A stretch of DNA of 36,310 nt. It comes from Nocardiopsis halophila DSM 44494. Its GTDB lineage: Bacteria > Actinomycetota > Actinomycetes > Streptosporangiales > Streptosporangiaceae. Both the position numbers and the translations under genes were made by a program. How positions within the stretch are numbered: position 1 is the first letter of the stretch; every line of letters begins with the position of its first letter. Location of the stretch: positions 20,500 through 56,809 of the forward strand of contig NZ_ANAD01000061.1 of the NCBI RefSeq assembly GCF_000341245.1. The letters run 5' to 3'. Positions 15,668-23,267 of this stretch are shown here, piece by piece. The notes beneath the pieces are model-generated. The model was given only the letters and a program-made list of their open reading frames with translations. It did not search any database and was not told where the DNA came from.

Positions 15668-17563
15668 CTAGCGCCAGTCCAGCCGCTCCGGCGGCGGACC
15701 CAGGTTCGGCGGCGGCCCGTCGTCCTCGGCCGGGGGCACCGCGGGCGGCCCCTCCTCGACCGTGGCGAGGGTGGCGGCGGGCAGGGTGAGGATCCCCGGG
15801 TTGGCGTCGGCCAGGACCGCGCCGCCCTCTCCCGGGACGAGCATCGCCGTCGGGGGCAGGGTGCGCAGGCCGTGCACGTCGGCGCGGACGGTGCGGGGGG
15901 CGTCCTCGGCGTCCACCGGGGCCGCCTGCGCCGTGGCCCGCCCCCAGACCGAGGCCGCGCGCAGGTGGCGCTCCAGGTCCAGCGGGGCCACCGGCGCCGC
16001 CGGGCCGACCGCGCGCACCGCGGTGGGCACCGTGGCCGCCCGGGCGGGGTCCTGCCCGTGGTCGGCGTAGCTGTCGGCCACGGTCCCGCTCAGCGCCTCC
16101 CCGACCACCTCGGTCAGCCGGTGCAGGCGCACCTGCGGCACCTCGCCGAACCATTCCGCCAGCCGCGCCGCGGGGCGGGGGCCGGGCTGGCGCATCACCA
16201 CGGGCATCCGCCCCGGGCCGGAGAGCCGCGCCATCGCCTCGTCCCCGGCCTCCGGGAAGAACAGCACCAGGCCGGCGCCGGCGCGCCCGGCCGCCTCCTC
16301 CAGCCGGTCCAGCTCGGCGGCGGGCACCGCGTCGGCGCCGCACACCGCCACCGCGCCGCTCCAGGGGGCGCCAGCGCCGCCCTCCCCGCGCTCCAGCAGA
16401 CGGCACAGGCCCGCCACCGCGTAGGCCCCGTAGGCGCGGGCCGCCACCTCCCCGGCGGCGCGGTCCGTGGCCACCACGCTCACCTGAGCGGGCGGCTCCT
16501 CCCCGTCCCCGGCGCGCGATCCCACCCCCTCGAAGGGCGCCAGGTGGCGCTCCAGCTCCCAGGCGCGGTCGGCGGTGGACCGGTCGGTGCCGCAGGCCGC
16601 GCGCACGGCGGCCCGCTGCCCCTCCTCCAGCAGGGCCAGCGCCGGGTCGTCGCGCGCCTCGTCGCCCTCGGGCGCGGCCACCGCGCGCAGCGCGGCCACC
16701 ACCGCGTCGGTCCCCGCCCGGGGGCCGAGCACCCCCAGCACCGCCTCCAGCAACCGCCGGTCGCGCTCGGCGTCGGACTTGGGGTCGCAGGCGGCGGCCA
16801 CCGCGGCCAGGGTGCGCGCCCGCTCCCCGGAGCGCAGGCCGGTGCCCAGGGTGAGCAGCGGCAGGTCGGCGGGGAGCACCCGCACCCGTGTCCGCGCCCC
16901 GCAGCGCCGGGCCAGCGCCACCAGGTCCCCGGCCACCGCGCGGCCGGACAGGTCGACCACGGCCAGGTCCCCGCCGTCGGACAGCCGCGCCGTGCCCAGT
17001 CCGGTGAGCAGCGCCGACCACCCGGCGCCGGTGCCCCCGGCCACCGCGACGGTGCGCACCCCCTCGGGCACCTTGAGCGCGTACCAGCGCGGCTGGGCCT
17101 CGAAGGCGCGGCGGCGGGTCCGCCACTCGGCGTACAGGCGCGCGTGCTCCTCCTGGCTCCGGCGCAGGTCGCCCTCTGCCGCGCGGCGGCGCTCCTCCAG
17201 CCGTGCCCGCTCGCCGGCCAGCCGCTCGGCCACCACGGCGCGGCTCTGCAGCAGCGCCACGGCCACGGGGACGGCCACCGTCAGGCAGGCCAGCACCGCG
17301 GCGAAGGCCAGCAGGCCGGGCAGCACCCGCAGCGGCCACAGGGCCAGGGCCAGTGCGGCCAGGGCGCCCAGCGCGCACAGGGCCGCCAGCAGCGGGCGGT
17401 TGGTGCGGGCCTCGGAGCCGCGCTCGGCGGCCACCCATTCGGGGCTGAGCTCGGCGCGGTCGGCGGGGACGGGTCTGCGGGGCGCGGGGCCGGGATCGGG
17501 GACGAGCGCCTCGTGGCGCCAGCCGATGCGCACCGTCCGCTGCCGGGGGGCTCCTCGGACCAC
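15668..17563 (-). CDS. Membrane-anchored protein with degenerate P-loop ATPase-like domain
   Basis: A 631-residue protein that I do not recognise by name. After about 50 polar residues come two adjacent membrane helices (about 57-77 and 80-104), a charged helix likely to coil (about 107-155), then a large soluble domain. That domain begins VRTVAVAGGTGAGWS (about 170-183): a Walker A loop in which the essential Lys is Trp. A later LVLFFPEAGDEAM resembles a Walker B strand with the Asp replaced by Pro. The layout recalls VirD4/TraG/TcpB-like coupling ATPases, but nucleotide hydrolysis looks lost. The tail is Pro/Glu-rich. The GTG at 17563 has AGGAGG seven bases upstream, far better than the GTG at 17587. 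Confidence 0.6.
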   Translation of the reverse strand: MVRGAPRQRTVRIGWRHEALVPDPGPAPRRPVPADRAELSPEWVAAERGSEARTNRPLLAALCALGALAALALALWPLRVLPGLLAFAAVLACLTVAVPVAVALLQSRAVVAERLAGERARLEERRRAAEGDLRRSQEEHARLYAEWRTRRRAFEAQPRWYALKVPEGVRTVAVAGGTGAGWSALLTGLGTARLSDGGDLAVVDLSGRAVAGDLVALARRCGARTRVRVLPADLPLLTLGTGLRSGERARTLAAVAAACDPKSDAERDRRLLEAVLGVLGPRAGTDAVVAALRAVAAPEGDEARDDPALALLEEGQRAAVRAACGTDRSTADRAWELERHLAPFEGVGSRAGDGEEPPAQVSVVATDRAAGEVAARAYGAYAVAGLCRLLERGEGGAGAPWSGAVAVCGADAVPAAELDRLEEAAGRAGAGLVLFFPEAGDEAMARLSGPGRMPVVMRQPGPRPAARLAEWFGEVPQVRLHRLTEVVGEALSGTVADSYADHGQDPARAATVPTAVRAVGPAAPVAPLDLERHLRAASVWGRATAQAAPVDAEDAPRTVRADVHGLRTLPPTAMLVPGEGGAVLADANPGILTLPAATLATVEEGPPAVPPAEDDGPPPNLGPPPERLDWR

Positions 17564-17759
17564 CGCCGCACCTCCTGGGGGGACCACAGCGCGTGTGGGG
17601 AAATGCTGTCAGGACCGGGACGAGTTGTCACGACCTTGGCGGAAATACCGCCTGAGGCCCCGGGAAGGCGGGACCTGGGGCCCGTACCTCCACAACCGGA
17701 GACGAACCGGGGACAAAGCGGGGACGGACCGGGGGTCCCGCGGCGGGGCGCCGGCGGGC

Positions 17760-18599
17760 TCAGAGGTTGAGCAGCGCGATGCCGACGGCGACGACCGCGG
17801 CCGAGACCGCCTTCACCCGGCCCAGGCCCTCCCGGAAGACCACGGCGGCGATCACCGCGCCGAAGATGATGCTCGTCTCCCGCAGGGCGGCGACGGCCGC
17901 CAGGTTCCCCATGGTCTGGGCCCACAGCACCAGCCCGTAGGCGGCCGTCGACATCAGCCCGCCCAGGGCGCCGACCCGCCACACCGGGCGCAGCTGCGCG
18001 GGCAGCGCGCCCCGGCGCAGGACCGCGGCGGCCAGCAGGAACCACGGCCCCTCCAGCACCATCAGCCAGGCCAGGTAGGCGAGCGGGTCGCCGGAGGCGC
18101 GCACCCCCACCCCGTCGACGACGGTGTAGGCGGCGATCATCGCGCCGGTGAGCAGGGCTGCGCCCAGCGCGGGCAGCTGCGCGCGGCCGGGCACCCCGGC
18201 GGCGAACACCAGCGCGGTCAGACCGGCCGAGACCACCAGGACCCCGGCCAGGTGCACCGGGGTCAGGGTCTCGCCGACGAGCACGGCCGCGCCGACCGCC
18301 ACCAGCCACGGGGAGGTCCCCCGGGCCAGGGGGTAGACCTGCCCGAAGTCGCCCAGGCGGTAGGAGAGCATGAGGAACCCCATGTAGCCGACGTGCAGCA
18401 GCGCCGACAGGCCCAGGGCGGGCCACGAGGCGGGGTGGGGGACCCCGGCGAAGACGGCGGTAGCCGCCCCGGCGACGGTGCCGGCGGCGCCGATGAGCGC
18501 GAAGCCGATCAGGCGGTCGGTGACGGCGTGGGCGATGGCGTTCCACGCCGCGTGGAGGAGGGCGGCGGTGAGGACGGCGATGAAGGCGATGCTGCTCAT
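17760..18599 (-). CDS. EamA/DMT-superfamily transporter
   Basis: A 279-residue integral membrane protein with about ten hydrophobic helices arranged as two EamA repeats, typical of the drug/metabolite transporter superfamily. The first repeat contains LLHAAWNAIAHAV (14-26) and YRLGDFGQVYPLARGTSPWLV; the second ends in TSIIFGAVIAAVVFREGLG, both common EamA signatures. Substrate unknown. A TAGGGT lies 12 bases upstream of the ATG. It follows a 488-base gene-poor gap and reads toward the preceding membrane protein, with 196 bases between them. Confidence 0.9.
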   Translation of the reverse strand: MSSIAFIAVLTAALLHAAWNAIAHAVTDRLIGFALIGAAGTVAGAATAVFAGVPHPASWPALGLSALLHVGYMGFLMLSYRLGDFGQVYPLARGTSPWLVAVGAAVLVGETLTPVHLAGVLVVSAGLTALVFAAGVPGRAQLPALGAALLTGAMIAAYTVVDGVGVRASGDPLAYLAWLMVLEGPWFLLAAAVLRRGALPAQLRPVWRVGALGGLMSTAAYGLVLWAQTMGNLAAVAALRETSIIFGAVIAAVVFREGLGRVKAVSAAVVAVGIALLNL

Positions 18600-19087
18600 G
18601 GGATCGCCGTCACCCTAGCGTCTCTGCATACCGTCCTATGATCCGGCTGGCTCTGTTCACGAGTCCTGACAGCGTTCCCGCCGCCGACGGCACCTGCCGG
18701 AGCGGCAGGGCCGTGGCGAGGGGTTGCGAAAGCGCTGCGAGGCGCGGGACGTTCGCGTGCCTTTCTCGGCGGCGCCGCTGTCGCTGTCGGCGCAGCCGCA
18801 GGCGACCGGGAGGGCCGTGGTCCGGCCGGAACTCATCGGCACCGCGCCGCAGCGGGCCGTCTGAGCGCTGCGGGAACCCGCGGACAGGTGCCCTCACTTC
18901 TCGGTCGGCATACTCGATCCGGCCCGGGTCGGCCGGGCGCCCCGTTCGGCGCCCCCGCGCACACGCCGGAGGCGGGGCACCGTTCGGTGCCCCGCCTCCG
19001 GGCGCTCCGGCGAGGGGACCGGCGTCCGCGCGTGCCCGCCCTCTCGCCGGGCCGCTCAGGCCCGTCCCTGCTCAGGCCGGTCCCTGC
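18600..19087. other. Gene-poor gap of 488 bases
   Basis: I find no convincing gene. Minus-strand ORFs of 95 and 61 codons exist (18610-18897 and 18657-18842) but are Arg/Pro-rich without supporting signals. The right part holds a strong terminator hairpin and a shorter one (about 18939-18958, GGGCGCC/GGCGCCC). Confidence 0.5.
18967..19000 (-). terminator. Strong hairpin terminator of the sulfurtransferase operon
   Basis: CGGAGGCGGGGCACCG and its exact complement are separated by only TT, a 16-base perfect inverted repeat lying about 90 bases beyond the DUF1416 stop codon. Confidence 0.7.
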
Positions 19088-19396
19088 TCAGGCCTCGACG
19101 CGCAGCTCCACGCGCCGGCCCACCCGGGCCTCGACCGCGTACTCGGCGGAGAAGCCCTGGGAGGCCAGGACCTTCACCTTCCAGTCGCCGTCGGCCGCGA
19201 AGAAGCGGAAGGTGCCCTCCTCGCCGGTGGCCACCTCGCCCACGAAGTCGCCGTCACCGCTGAGGAGGCGCGCGTAGGCGCCGCTGAGCGGCGCTCCCCC
19301 GCGCGTGACCACCCCTTCGATGACCGCCTGGTCCTGCGCCTCGCCGTCGGCGATGGCGACCCCGCCGACCGGGGCGCCGCATCCGTCCGCGCTCAC
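19088..19396 (-). CDS. DUF1416 protein (SseC-like)
   Basis: A 102-residue small beta-rich protein: after MSADGCGAPVGGV it carries a carboxypeptidase-regulatory-like (transthyretin-type) fold, AVIEGVVTRGGAPLSGAYARLL, then GTFRFFAADGDWKVKVL. It matches DUF1416, found next to CysA/SseA-type sulfurtransferases (SseC1/SseC2 in M. tuberculosis). Role unknown, but the strict pairing suggests a link to sulfur transfer. The GTG start overlaps the sulfurtransferase stop (GTGA), so the two are translationally coupled. Confidence 0.88.
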   Translation of the reverse strand: MSADGCGAPVGGVAIADGEAQDQAVIEGVVTRGGAPLSGAYARLLSGDGDFVGEVATGEEGTFRFFAADGDWKVKVLASQGFSAEYAVEARVGRRVELRVEA

Positions 19397-20232
19397 TTGG
19401 CCTCCCCCAGCTCCACCGGGACGCCCACCAGGGAGCCGTACTCGGTCCAGGAGCCGTCGTAGTTCTTCACGTTGTCCAGGCCCAGCAGCTCGTGCAGGGC
19501 GAACCAGGTGTGCGAGGAGCGCTCGCCGATCCTGCAGTAGGCGATGATGTCGGAGTCCAGGTCCACCCCGGCCTCCGTGTACAGCTCGCGCAGCTCCTCG
19601 TCGGACTTGAAGGTGCCGTCCTCGTTGGCGGTCTTGGCCCACGGGATGTTGCGGGCGGTGGGGATGTGCCCCGGGCGCTGCGAGGTCTCCTGCGGCAGGT
19701 GCGCGGGGGCCAGCAGCTTGCCGGTGAACTCGTCGGGCGAGCGCACGTCCACCAGCGCCTTGGTGCCGATGGCCTCGACGACCTCGTCGCGGAAGGCCCG
19801 GATGGAGGCGTCCTGCTCCTGGGCGGTGTAGGAGGTCTTCGGACGCTCGGGCACCTCCTCGACCAGCTCACGGGACTCCAGCTCCCACTTCTTGCGGCCG
19901 CCGTCGAGCAGCTTGACGCTCCGGTGCCCGTAGAGGCGGAAGTACCAGTAGGCGTAGGCCGCGAACCAGTTGTTGTTCCCGCCGTACAGCACCACGGTGT
20001 CGTCCTCGGCGATGCCGCGCTCGCTCAGCAGCCGCTCGAAGCCGGTCTTGTCGACGAAGTCCCGGCGGACCGGGTCCTGGAGGTCCTGCTTCCAGTCGAT
20101 CTTGATCGCGTTGCGGATGTGGCCCTTGTCGTAGGCCGAGGTGTCCTCGTCGACCTCGACGAGGACCACCTTCGGGTCGTCCAGGTGAGCCTCCACCCAG
20201 TCGGCGTCCACCAGGACGTCGGAGCGGCTCAT
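19393..20232 (-). CDS. Thiosulfate sulfurtransferase (rhodanese, CysA/SseA type)
   Basis: A 279-residue two-domain rhodanese. The N-terminal inactive domain has EVDEDTSAYDKGHI and VVLYGGNNNWFAAYAYW; the C-terminal domain has VDVRSPDEFTGK and the active loop AYCRIGERSSHTW with persulfide-forming Cys233. The enzyme moves sulfane sulfur from thiosulfate to thiophilic acceptors. The ATG at 20232 is chosen because GGAGG lies about six bases upstream and homologues begin MSRSDVLV; the frame continues upstream. It leads a two-gene operon with DUF1416 and is preceded by a roughly 370-base leader containing a leader-peptide ORF. Known as cysA2 or cysA3 in mycobacteria. Confidence 0.94.
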   Translation of the reverse strand: MSRSDVLVDADWVEAHLDDPKVVLVEVDEDTSAYDKGHIRNAIKIDWKQDLQDPVRRDFVDKTGFERLLSERGIAEDDTVVLYGGNNNWFAAYAYWYFRLYGHRSVKLLDGGRKKWELESRELVEEVPERPKTSYTAQEQDASIRAFRDEVVEAIGTKALVDVRSPDEFTGKLLAPAHLPQETSQRPGHIPTARNIPWAKTANEDGTFKSDEELRELYTEAGVDLDSDIIAYCRIGERSSHTWFALHELLGLDNVKNYDGSWTEYGSLVGVPVELGEAK

Positions 20233-20384
20233 GGGGAACCTCCATAGGTCGGAATCGTGCAGCGGCGGTGAGAGGGGTGCGCGCACGGCGCCCCGGCCGG
20301 CCGGGGCCGGTCGGCGGTCGGGGTCGCGGGTTCTGCGGGGGACGGCTGCGCTCGGCGCCGTCCGTCCCTGCCGTGGAGCCGCAT
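20229..20384 (-). CDS. Possible second upstream ORF coupled to the sulfurtransferase
   Basis: A 51-codon ORF starting MRLHGRDGRRR. AGGGAG lies eight bases before its ATG, and its TGA overlaps the sulfurtransferase start as ATGA. It has two Cys codons but otherwise Arg/Pro/Ala-rich content as expected by chance at this GC level. Position and stop overlap suggest coupling; the composition argues against a functional protein. Confidence 0.3.
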   Translation of the reverse strand: MRLHGRDGRRRAQPSPAEPATPTADRPRPAGAPCAHPSHRRCTIPTYGGSP

Positions 20385-20468
20385 GGGTGATGCTCCCTGT
20401 CGCGTGAGCGGCGCCGGAGGGCGAGGCGGGACGTACGCGCGGCGTCGGCGGTACCGGGCGCCCGGACG

Positions 20469-20484
20469 GACCCGTCTGCGGGTC
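20469..20484 (-). promoter_or_regulatory. Small hairpin just after the leader peptide
   Basis: GACCCG and CGGGTC flank a four-base loop, 22 bases beyond the leader-peptide stop codon. It may form part of an attenuator, but I could not define alternative folds. Confidence 0.3.
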
Positions 20485-20506
20485 GGGGGCGCGGCCGTGG
20501 ACCGCT

Positions 20507-20596
20507 CTACAGGGAAGGCAGACAGAGCGCGGCGGCGACGTGGCAGTAGTCGACCGCCCGCCGCTTCGTCAAAAACGCGCCTGCCAAGGATTCCAC
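20507..20596 (-). CDS. Leader peptide (29 residues) upstream of the sulfurtransferase operon
   Basis: A GTG-started ORF of 29 codons containing LTKRRAVDYCHVAAALC, then LPSL and TAG. The block fits the actinobacterial leader-peptide pattern I remember upstream of sulfur and cysteine genes in Streptomyces (LTxRxxVDxxRVxSAxC). The promoter -10 TACGAT is seven bases upstream, so the ORF would be read from the 5' end of a leaderless mRNA. The two Cys codons (positions 18 and 25) could make ribosome progress depend on Cys-tRNA. The stop is about 275 bases upstream of the sulfurtransferase. It is too short for routine gene calling. Confidence 0.65.
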   Translation of the reverse strand: MESLAGAFLTKRRAVDYCHVAAALCLPSL

Positions 20597-20603
20597 GCCA
20601 CTG

Positions 20604-20633
20604 ATCGTACGGGGCGGCCCACCGCGTTGTCAC
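20604..20633 (-). promoter_or_regulatory. Promoter of the leader peptide-sulfurtransferase transcript
   Basis: On the minus strand GTGACA (20633-20628), an 18-base spacer and TACGAT (20609-20604) form a good housekeeping promoter. The GTG of the leader peptide is seven bases past the -10. Confidence 0.65.
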
Positions 20634-20680
20634 GCGTGGCCGGTGTCACAGTCTCCGCCCCGGTGCGCCCGCGCGCCTTC

Positions 20681-21019
20681 TCAGGAAGGGCCTCCGTCCA
20701 GCAGGACCGCGCCCAGTGCGGCGATGGCGTCGGCCTTGCGGGGCATCCCGGCGGCGCGGCGGCGGATCCGCCCATCGGCGTCGAGCACCAGCACGGTGGG
20801 CGTGGAGGCGATCTCCAGCCGGCGCACCAGCCCCAGGTGCGACTCGGCGTCCACGTCCACGGCCGCGACCCCGGGCACCATCGCGGCCACCTCGGCCAGG
20901 ATGCGCCGGGTCGCCGCGCAGGGCCGGCAGAAGGCCGAGGAGAACTGCACCAGCGTGGCCCGCTCCCCCAGGGCCGCGCCCAGCTCGTCCGCGCCCAGCA
21001 CCGGCGCGTCGGCGTCCAC
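20681..21019 (-). CDS. Thioredoxin-family protein
   Basis: A 112-residue thioredoxin fold protein with active site FCRPCAATRRIL (CxxC) and the cis-proline region IASTPTVLVLDADGRI. CRPC differs from the classic CGPC. It is the ThiX-like thioredoxin next to lmeA, as Rv0816c is to Rv0817c in M. tuberculosis, from memory. The GTG at 21019 begins two bases after the lmeA stop, so it is probably translated by coupling. Partner unknown. The frame is open through lmeA, so the start rests on the coupling and domain length. Confidence 0.85.
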   Translation of the reverse strand: MDADAPVLGADELGAALGERATLVQFSSAFCRPCAATRRILAEVAAMVPGVAAVDVDAESHLGLVRRLEIASTPTVLVLDADGRIRRRAAGMPRKADAIAALGAVLLDGGPS

Positions 21020-21021
21020 GG

Positions 21022-21714
21022 TCAGCCCTGGGCCCCGCCGCCGACCAGCTGCACGTCGGTGGCCTCGGCGGTGACCTCGACGCCGTTGGGCAGCGCCTCG
21101 ATGCCCTTGATCTGCAGCCCGAAGGGCAGGCGCGGAATCGTGACGGTGGCGGTGAGCCGCTGGGCGACCTGGTCGCCCAGGTCCAGACCGGCCTCGCCGA
21201 TCTGGACGTCGCGCGGGCTCAGGGTCACGGTCTCGCCCTCGGCGGAGATGTCCAGCCCCGCCGAGACCGGGGTGCTGAACCCGCCCATGGACAGGTCGCC
21301 GGCCATCCGCGGCTCGCCGTCCTCGGTCTCGATGACGATGCCCTCGGGCAGCCGCTGCTGCAGCTCGCTGTAGGGGAGCATGACCCGGGCGTCGGCGCTC
21401 TCGGCGACCGCGCTGGGCTCGCTCATCAGGGCCGACAGCGGGGCGTGCACGTCGCGGGCGGTCATGTCGACCCGCTCCAGCTGCACGTCGTTGACGACCA
21501 TCGCGCCGGTGACGATGGAGATCTCGGAGTAGGTCCCGCCGACCGCCTGGGTCAGGAACGGGAAGCCGCCGATGGCCACCTCGGGCTCGGAGGACATCTC
21601 GTACTGGGCGCCGACCCGCTTGGCGATCTCGCTCTGCGCGGCCGAGTGCAGGCCGCGGTCGGCGACCGCGAGCAGGATCAGCAGGAATACGAGGAAGACG
21701 AGGAATTTGCGCAT
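21022..21714 (-). CDS. LmeA-like phospholipid-binding protein (DUF2993)
   Basis: A 230-residue protein with an N-terminal signal/anchor helix (KFLVFLVFLLILLAVAD, 3-19) followed by a DUF2993 domain: VAIGGFPFLTQAVGG, then beta strands with MTARDVHAPLS, and LPFGLQIKGI near the end. DUF2993 includes mycobacterial LmeA (Rv0817c), a periplasmic phospholipid-binding protein needed for lipomannan elongation. Nocardiopsis-like organisms do not make mycobacterial LAM in the same form, so only lipid binding is inferred. It is followed by the thioredoxin gene in one operon. TATACG on the minus strand (21806-21801) is a possible -10. Confidence 0.85.
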   Translation of the reverse strand: MRKFLVFLVFLLILLAVADRGLHSAAQSEIAKRVGAQYEMSSEPEVAIGGFPFLTQAVGGTYSEISIVTGAMVVNDVQLERVDMTARDVHAPLSALMSEPSAVAESADARVMLPYSELQQRLPEGIVIETEDGEPRMAGDLSMGGFSTPVSAGLDISAEGETVTLSPRDVQIGEAGLDLGDQVAQRLTATVTIPRLPFGLQIKGIEALPNGVEVTAEATDVQLVGGGAQG

Positions 21715-21852
21715 CGGGGGCTTCCAGCACGCTCCGTAGGTGTCGGCGTCGCCGCGGGCCGGGGCGGCCCGGCCGGCGGCGGGCCCGCCTGAACGCGGGC
21801 CGTATACCGCAAGGAAGGGTACTTCACGCCCGGCGTTCCCGCGTCGGCGGCC

Positions 21853-23073
21853 TCACCTCGGCATCAGCATCCCGGCCAGGTGGTCCGAGGCCGAGGCCCC
21901 CGCCAGGGAGAGCTCGATGACGTTGGTCGCGGTGACGCTGTGGCCCGAGCGGCGGGCGAACTCGCGCACGTGCGGCTGCTGCTCGTGCTCCTCCTGCGCC
22001 AGCTCGTCGCGGTAGATGGCGTAGACGATGCGCTGCAGCGGAGCACTGGGCACGGTGTGGCAGGCGAAGAGCAGGGTGTCGGGCTCGCGGCGGGCCACCT
22101 CCTCCACCACCGCCTCGGCGAGGTCGTCGAAGTCGTCGGCGCGCCCCTCGGCCAGGGTGTAAATGGTGATGACGCCGCGCAGCCGGGACGGGCGCCCGCC
22201 GGCGCGGCCGTGCTCGGGCCCCTCGCCGTAGCCGCGGTCGTAGCCGTCGTCGTAACCGTCGTCGTAGTCGTAGTCGTCCTGCGGTTCGGCCTTGCGGCGC
22301 CGTCCGAACACGGCCTCGTCCTCCCCGTCGTCCTCCAGGGCCCCGTGGTCGTCTGGGCCCCCCTCGTCCTCGCGCCGTCCGCGGCCCCCGCCGCGGCGGC
22401 GTCCGCCCCTGCGGCGCCCCTGCGGCTCCTCGGGCTCCTTCTGCGCCCGCATGAACGCCGCCCACAGCGCCGCCAGCGCGCCGAGCATCAGCACCTGGCC
22501 GAAGACCCCCAGGCCCAGCCGGGCCACGGCGACCTCCAGCCCCACGGCCAGCGCGGCCATCCCCACCACCGGGAGCCGGTGGCCGGCGGCGCGCCCGCGC
22601 AGGGCGGCCACGGCGCCCCCGGCGAGCGCGAGGGCCGCGAAGGCGTGCACCGCCCCCAGGGCGACGCCGGGGATCAGGTCGTAGTGCTCCCCCTGCGGGG
22701 GGTAGCCGGAGCCGAAGCCGGACCGCACCGGGTCCAGCGCGAGCACCACCCCCGGGACCACCGCCAGGGTGGTGACCGCCAGGCGGGCGGCGAACCGGGC
22801 GCGCGCGGAGGCCACCGCGTACTCGAGGGCCCCCCAGGCGGCCAGCAGGGGGCCGAACAGCCCGGCGCCGATCTGCCAGATGCGGAACGTGAGCCCGGAG
22901 AACCCGAGCAGCGCACCGGGGAACGCGGCGCTCAGCGCCACCGCCAGGGCCAGGGCCGACCCCGCGAGCACCTTCGCGTAGGTCCCGCCCTCGCGCTGGG
23001 CGCGCGCGATGAGCGCCGCGGTGACACTCCAGGCCACCAGTGCGCAGACGAATGCCAGTCCTACCTCGACCAT
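21853..23073 (-). CDS. Seven-helix membrane protein fused to an ABM-like domain
   Basis: A 406-residue protein of unusual make-up. About seven hydrophobic helices fill the first 230 residues (starting VEVGLAFVCALVAWSV). They are followed by an Arg/Gly-rich and acidic linker with a repeated DDYDYDDGYDDGYDRGY tract. The C-terminal 105 residues, from RGVITIYTLAEGRADDFDDLAEAV to the end, look like an antibiotic-biosynthesis-monooxygenase (dimeric alpha/beta barrel) domain, with LLFACHTVPSAPLQRIVYAIYRDELA in the middle. The start is placed at the ATG at 23073, where the first helix begins; the frame extends 52 codons upstream without signals. Function unknown. Confidence 0.7.
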   Translation of the reverse strand: MVEVGLAFVCALVAWSVTAALIARAQREGGTYAKVLAGSALALAVALSAAFPGALLGFSGLTFRIWQIGAGLFGPLLAAWGALEYAVASARARFAARLAVTTLAVVPGVVLALDPVRSGFGSGYPPQGEHYDLIPGVALGAVHAFAALALAGGAVAALRGRAAGHRLPVVGMAALAVGLEVAVARLGLGVFGQVLMLGALAALWAAFMRAQKEPEEPQGRRRGGRRRGGGRGRREDEGGPDDHGALEDDGEDEAVFGRRRKAEPQDDYDYDDGYDDGYDRGYGEGPEHGRAGGRPSRLRGVITIYTLAEGRADDFDDLAEAVVEEVARREPDTLLFACHTVPSAPLQRIVYAIYRDELAQEEHEQQPHVREFARRSGHSVTATNVIELSLAGASASDHLAGMLMPR

Positions 23074-23254
23074 CCCGCCAATGATGCTGCACGATCGGGA
23101 CCGAACGGGAATCGGACCGTTCCCCGCCAGGTGGGGACGGGTCCCGAAGGCCCAGTCCGGGGCGCCGCACATCCCCGATCCGGTACCCATTGTGAGTTGC
23201 GTCACGCCGGGCGCGGCCGGCGCCCGCACGCCCCGGCCTCCGGCCGCGGGGCCA

Positions 23255-23260
23255 TAGGGT
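23255..23260 (+). promoter_or_regulatory. Leaderless -10 element of the HAD phosphatase gene
   Basis: TAGGGT ends seven bases before the ATG at 23268, without a Shine-Dalgarno. Confidence 0.5.
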
Positions 23261-23267
23261 CGACGCC

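Noticed and set aside
18610-18897. Minus-strand ORFs of 95 and 61 codons upstream of the EamA gene
   Set aside because: No Shine-Dalgarno or leaderless signal that fits, and Arg/Pro-rich content; the last 40 residues of the longer one look slightly protein-like but not enough to call.
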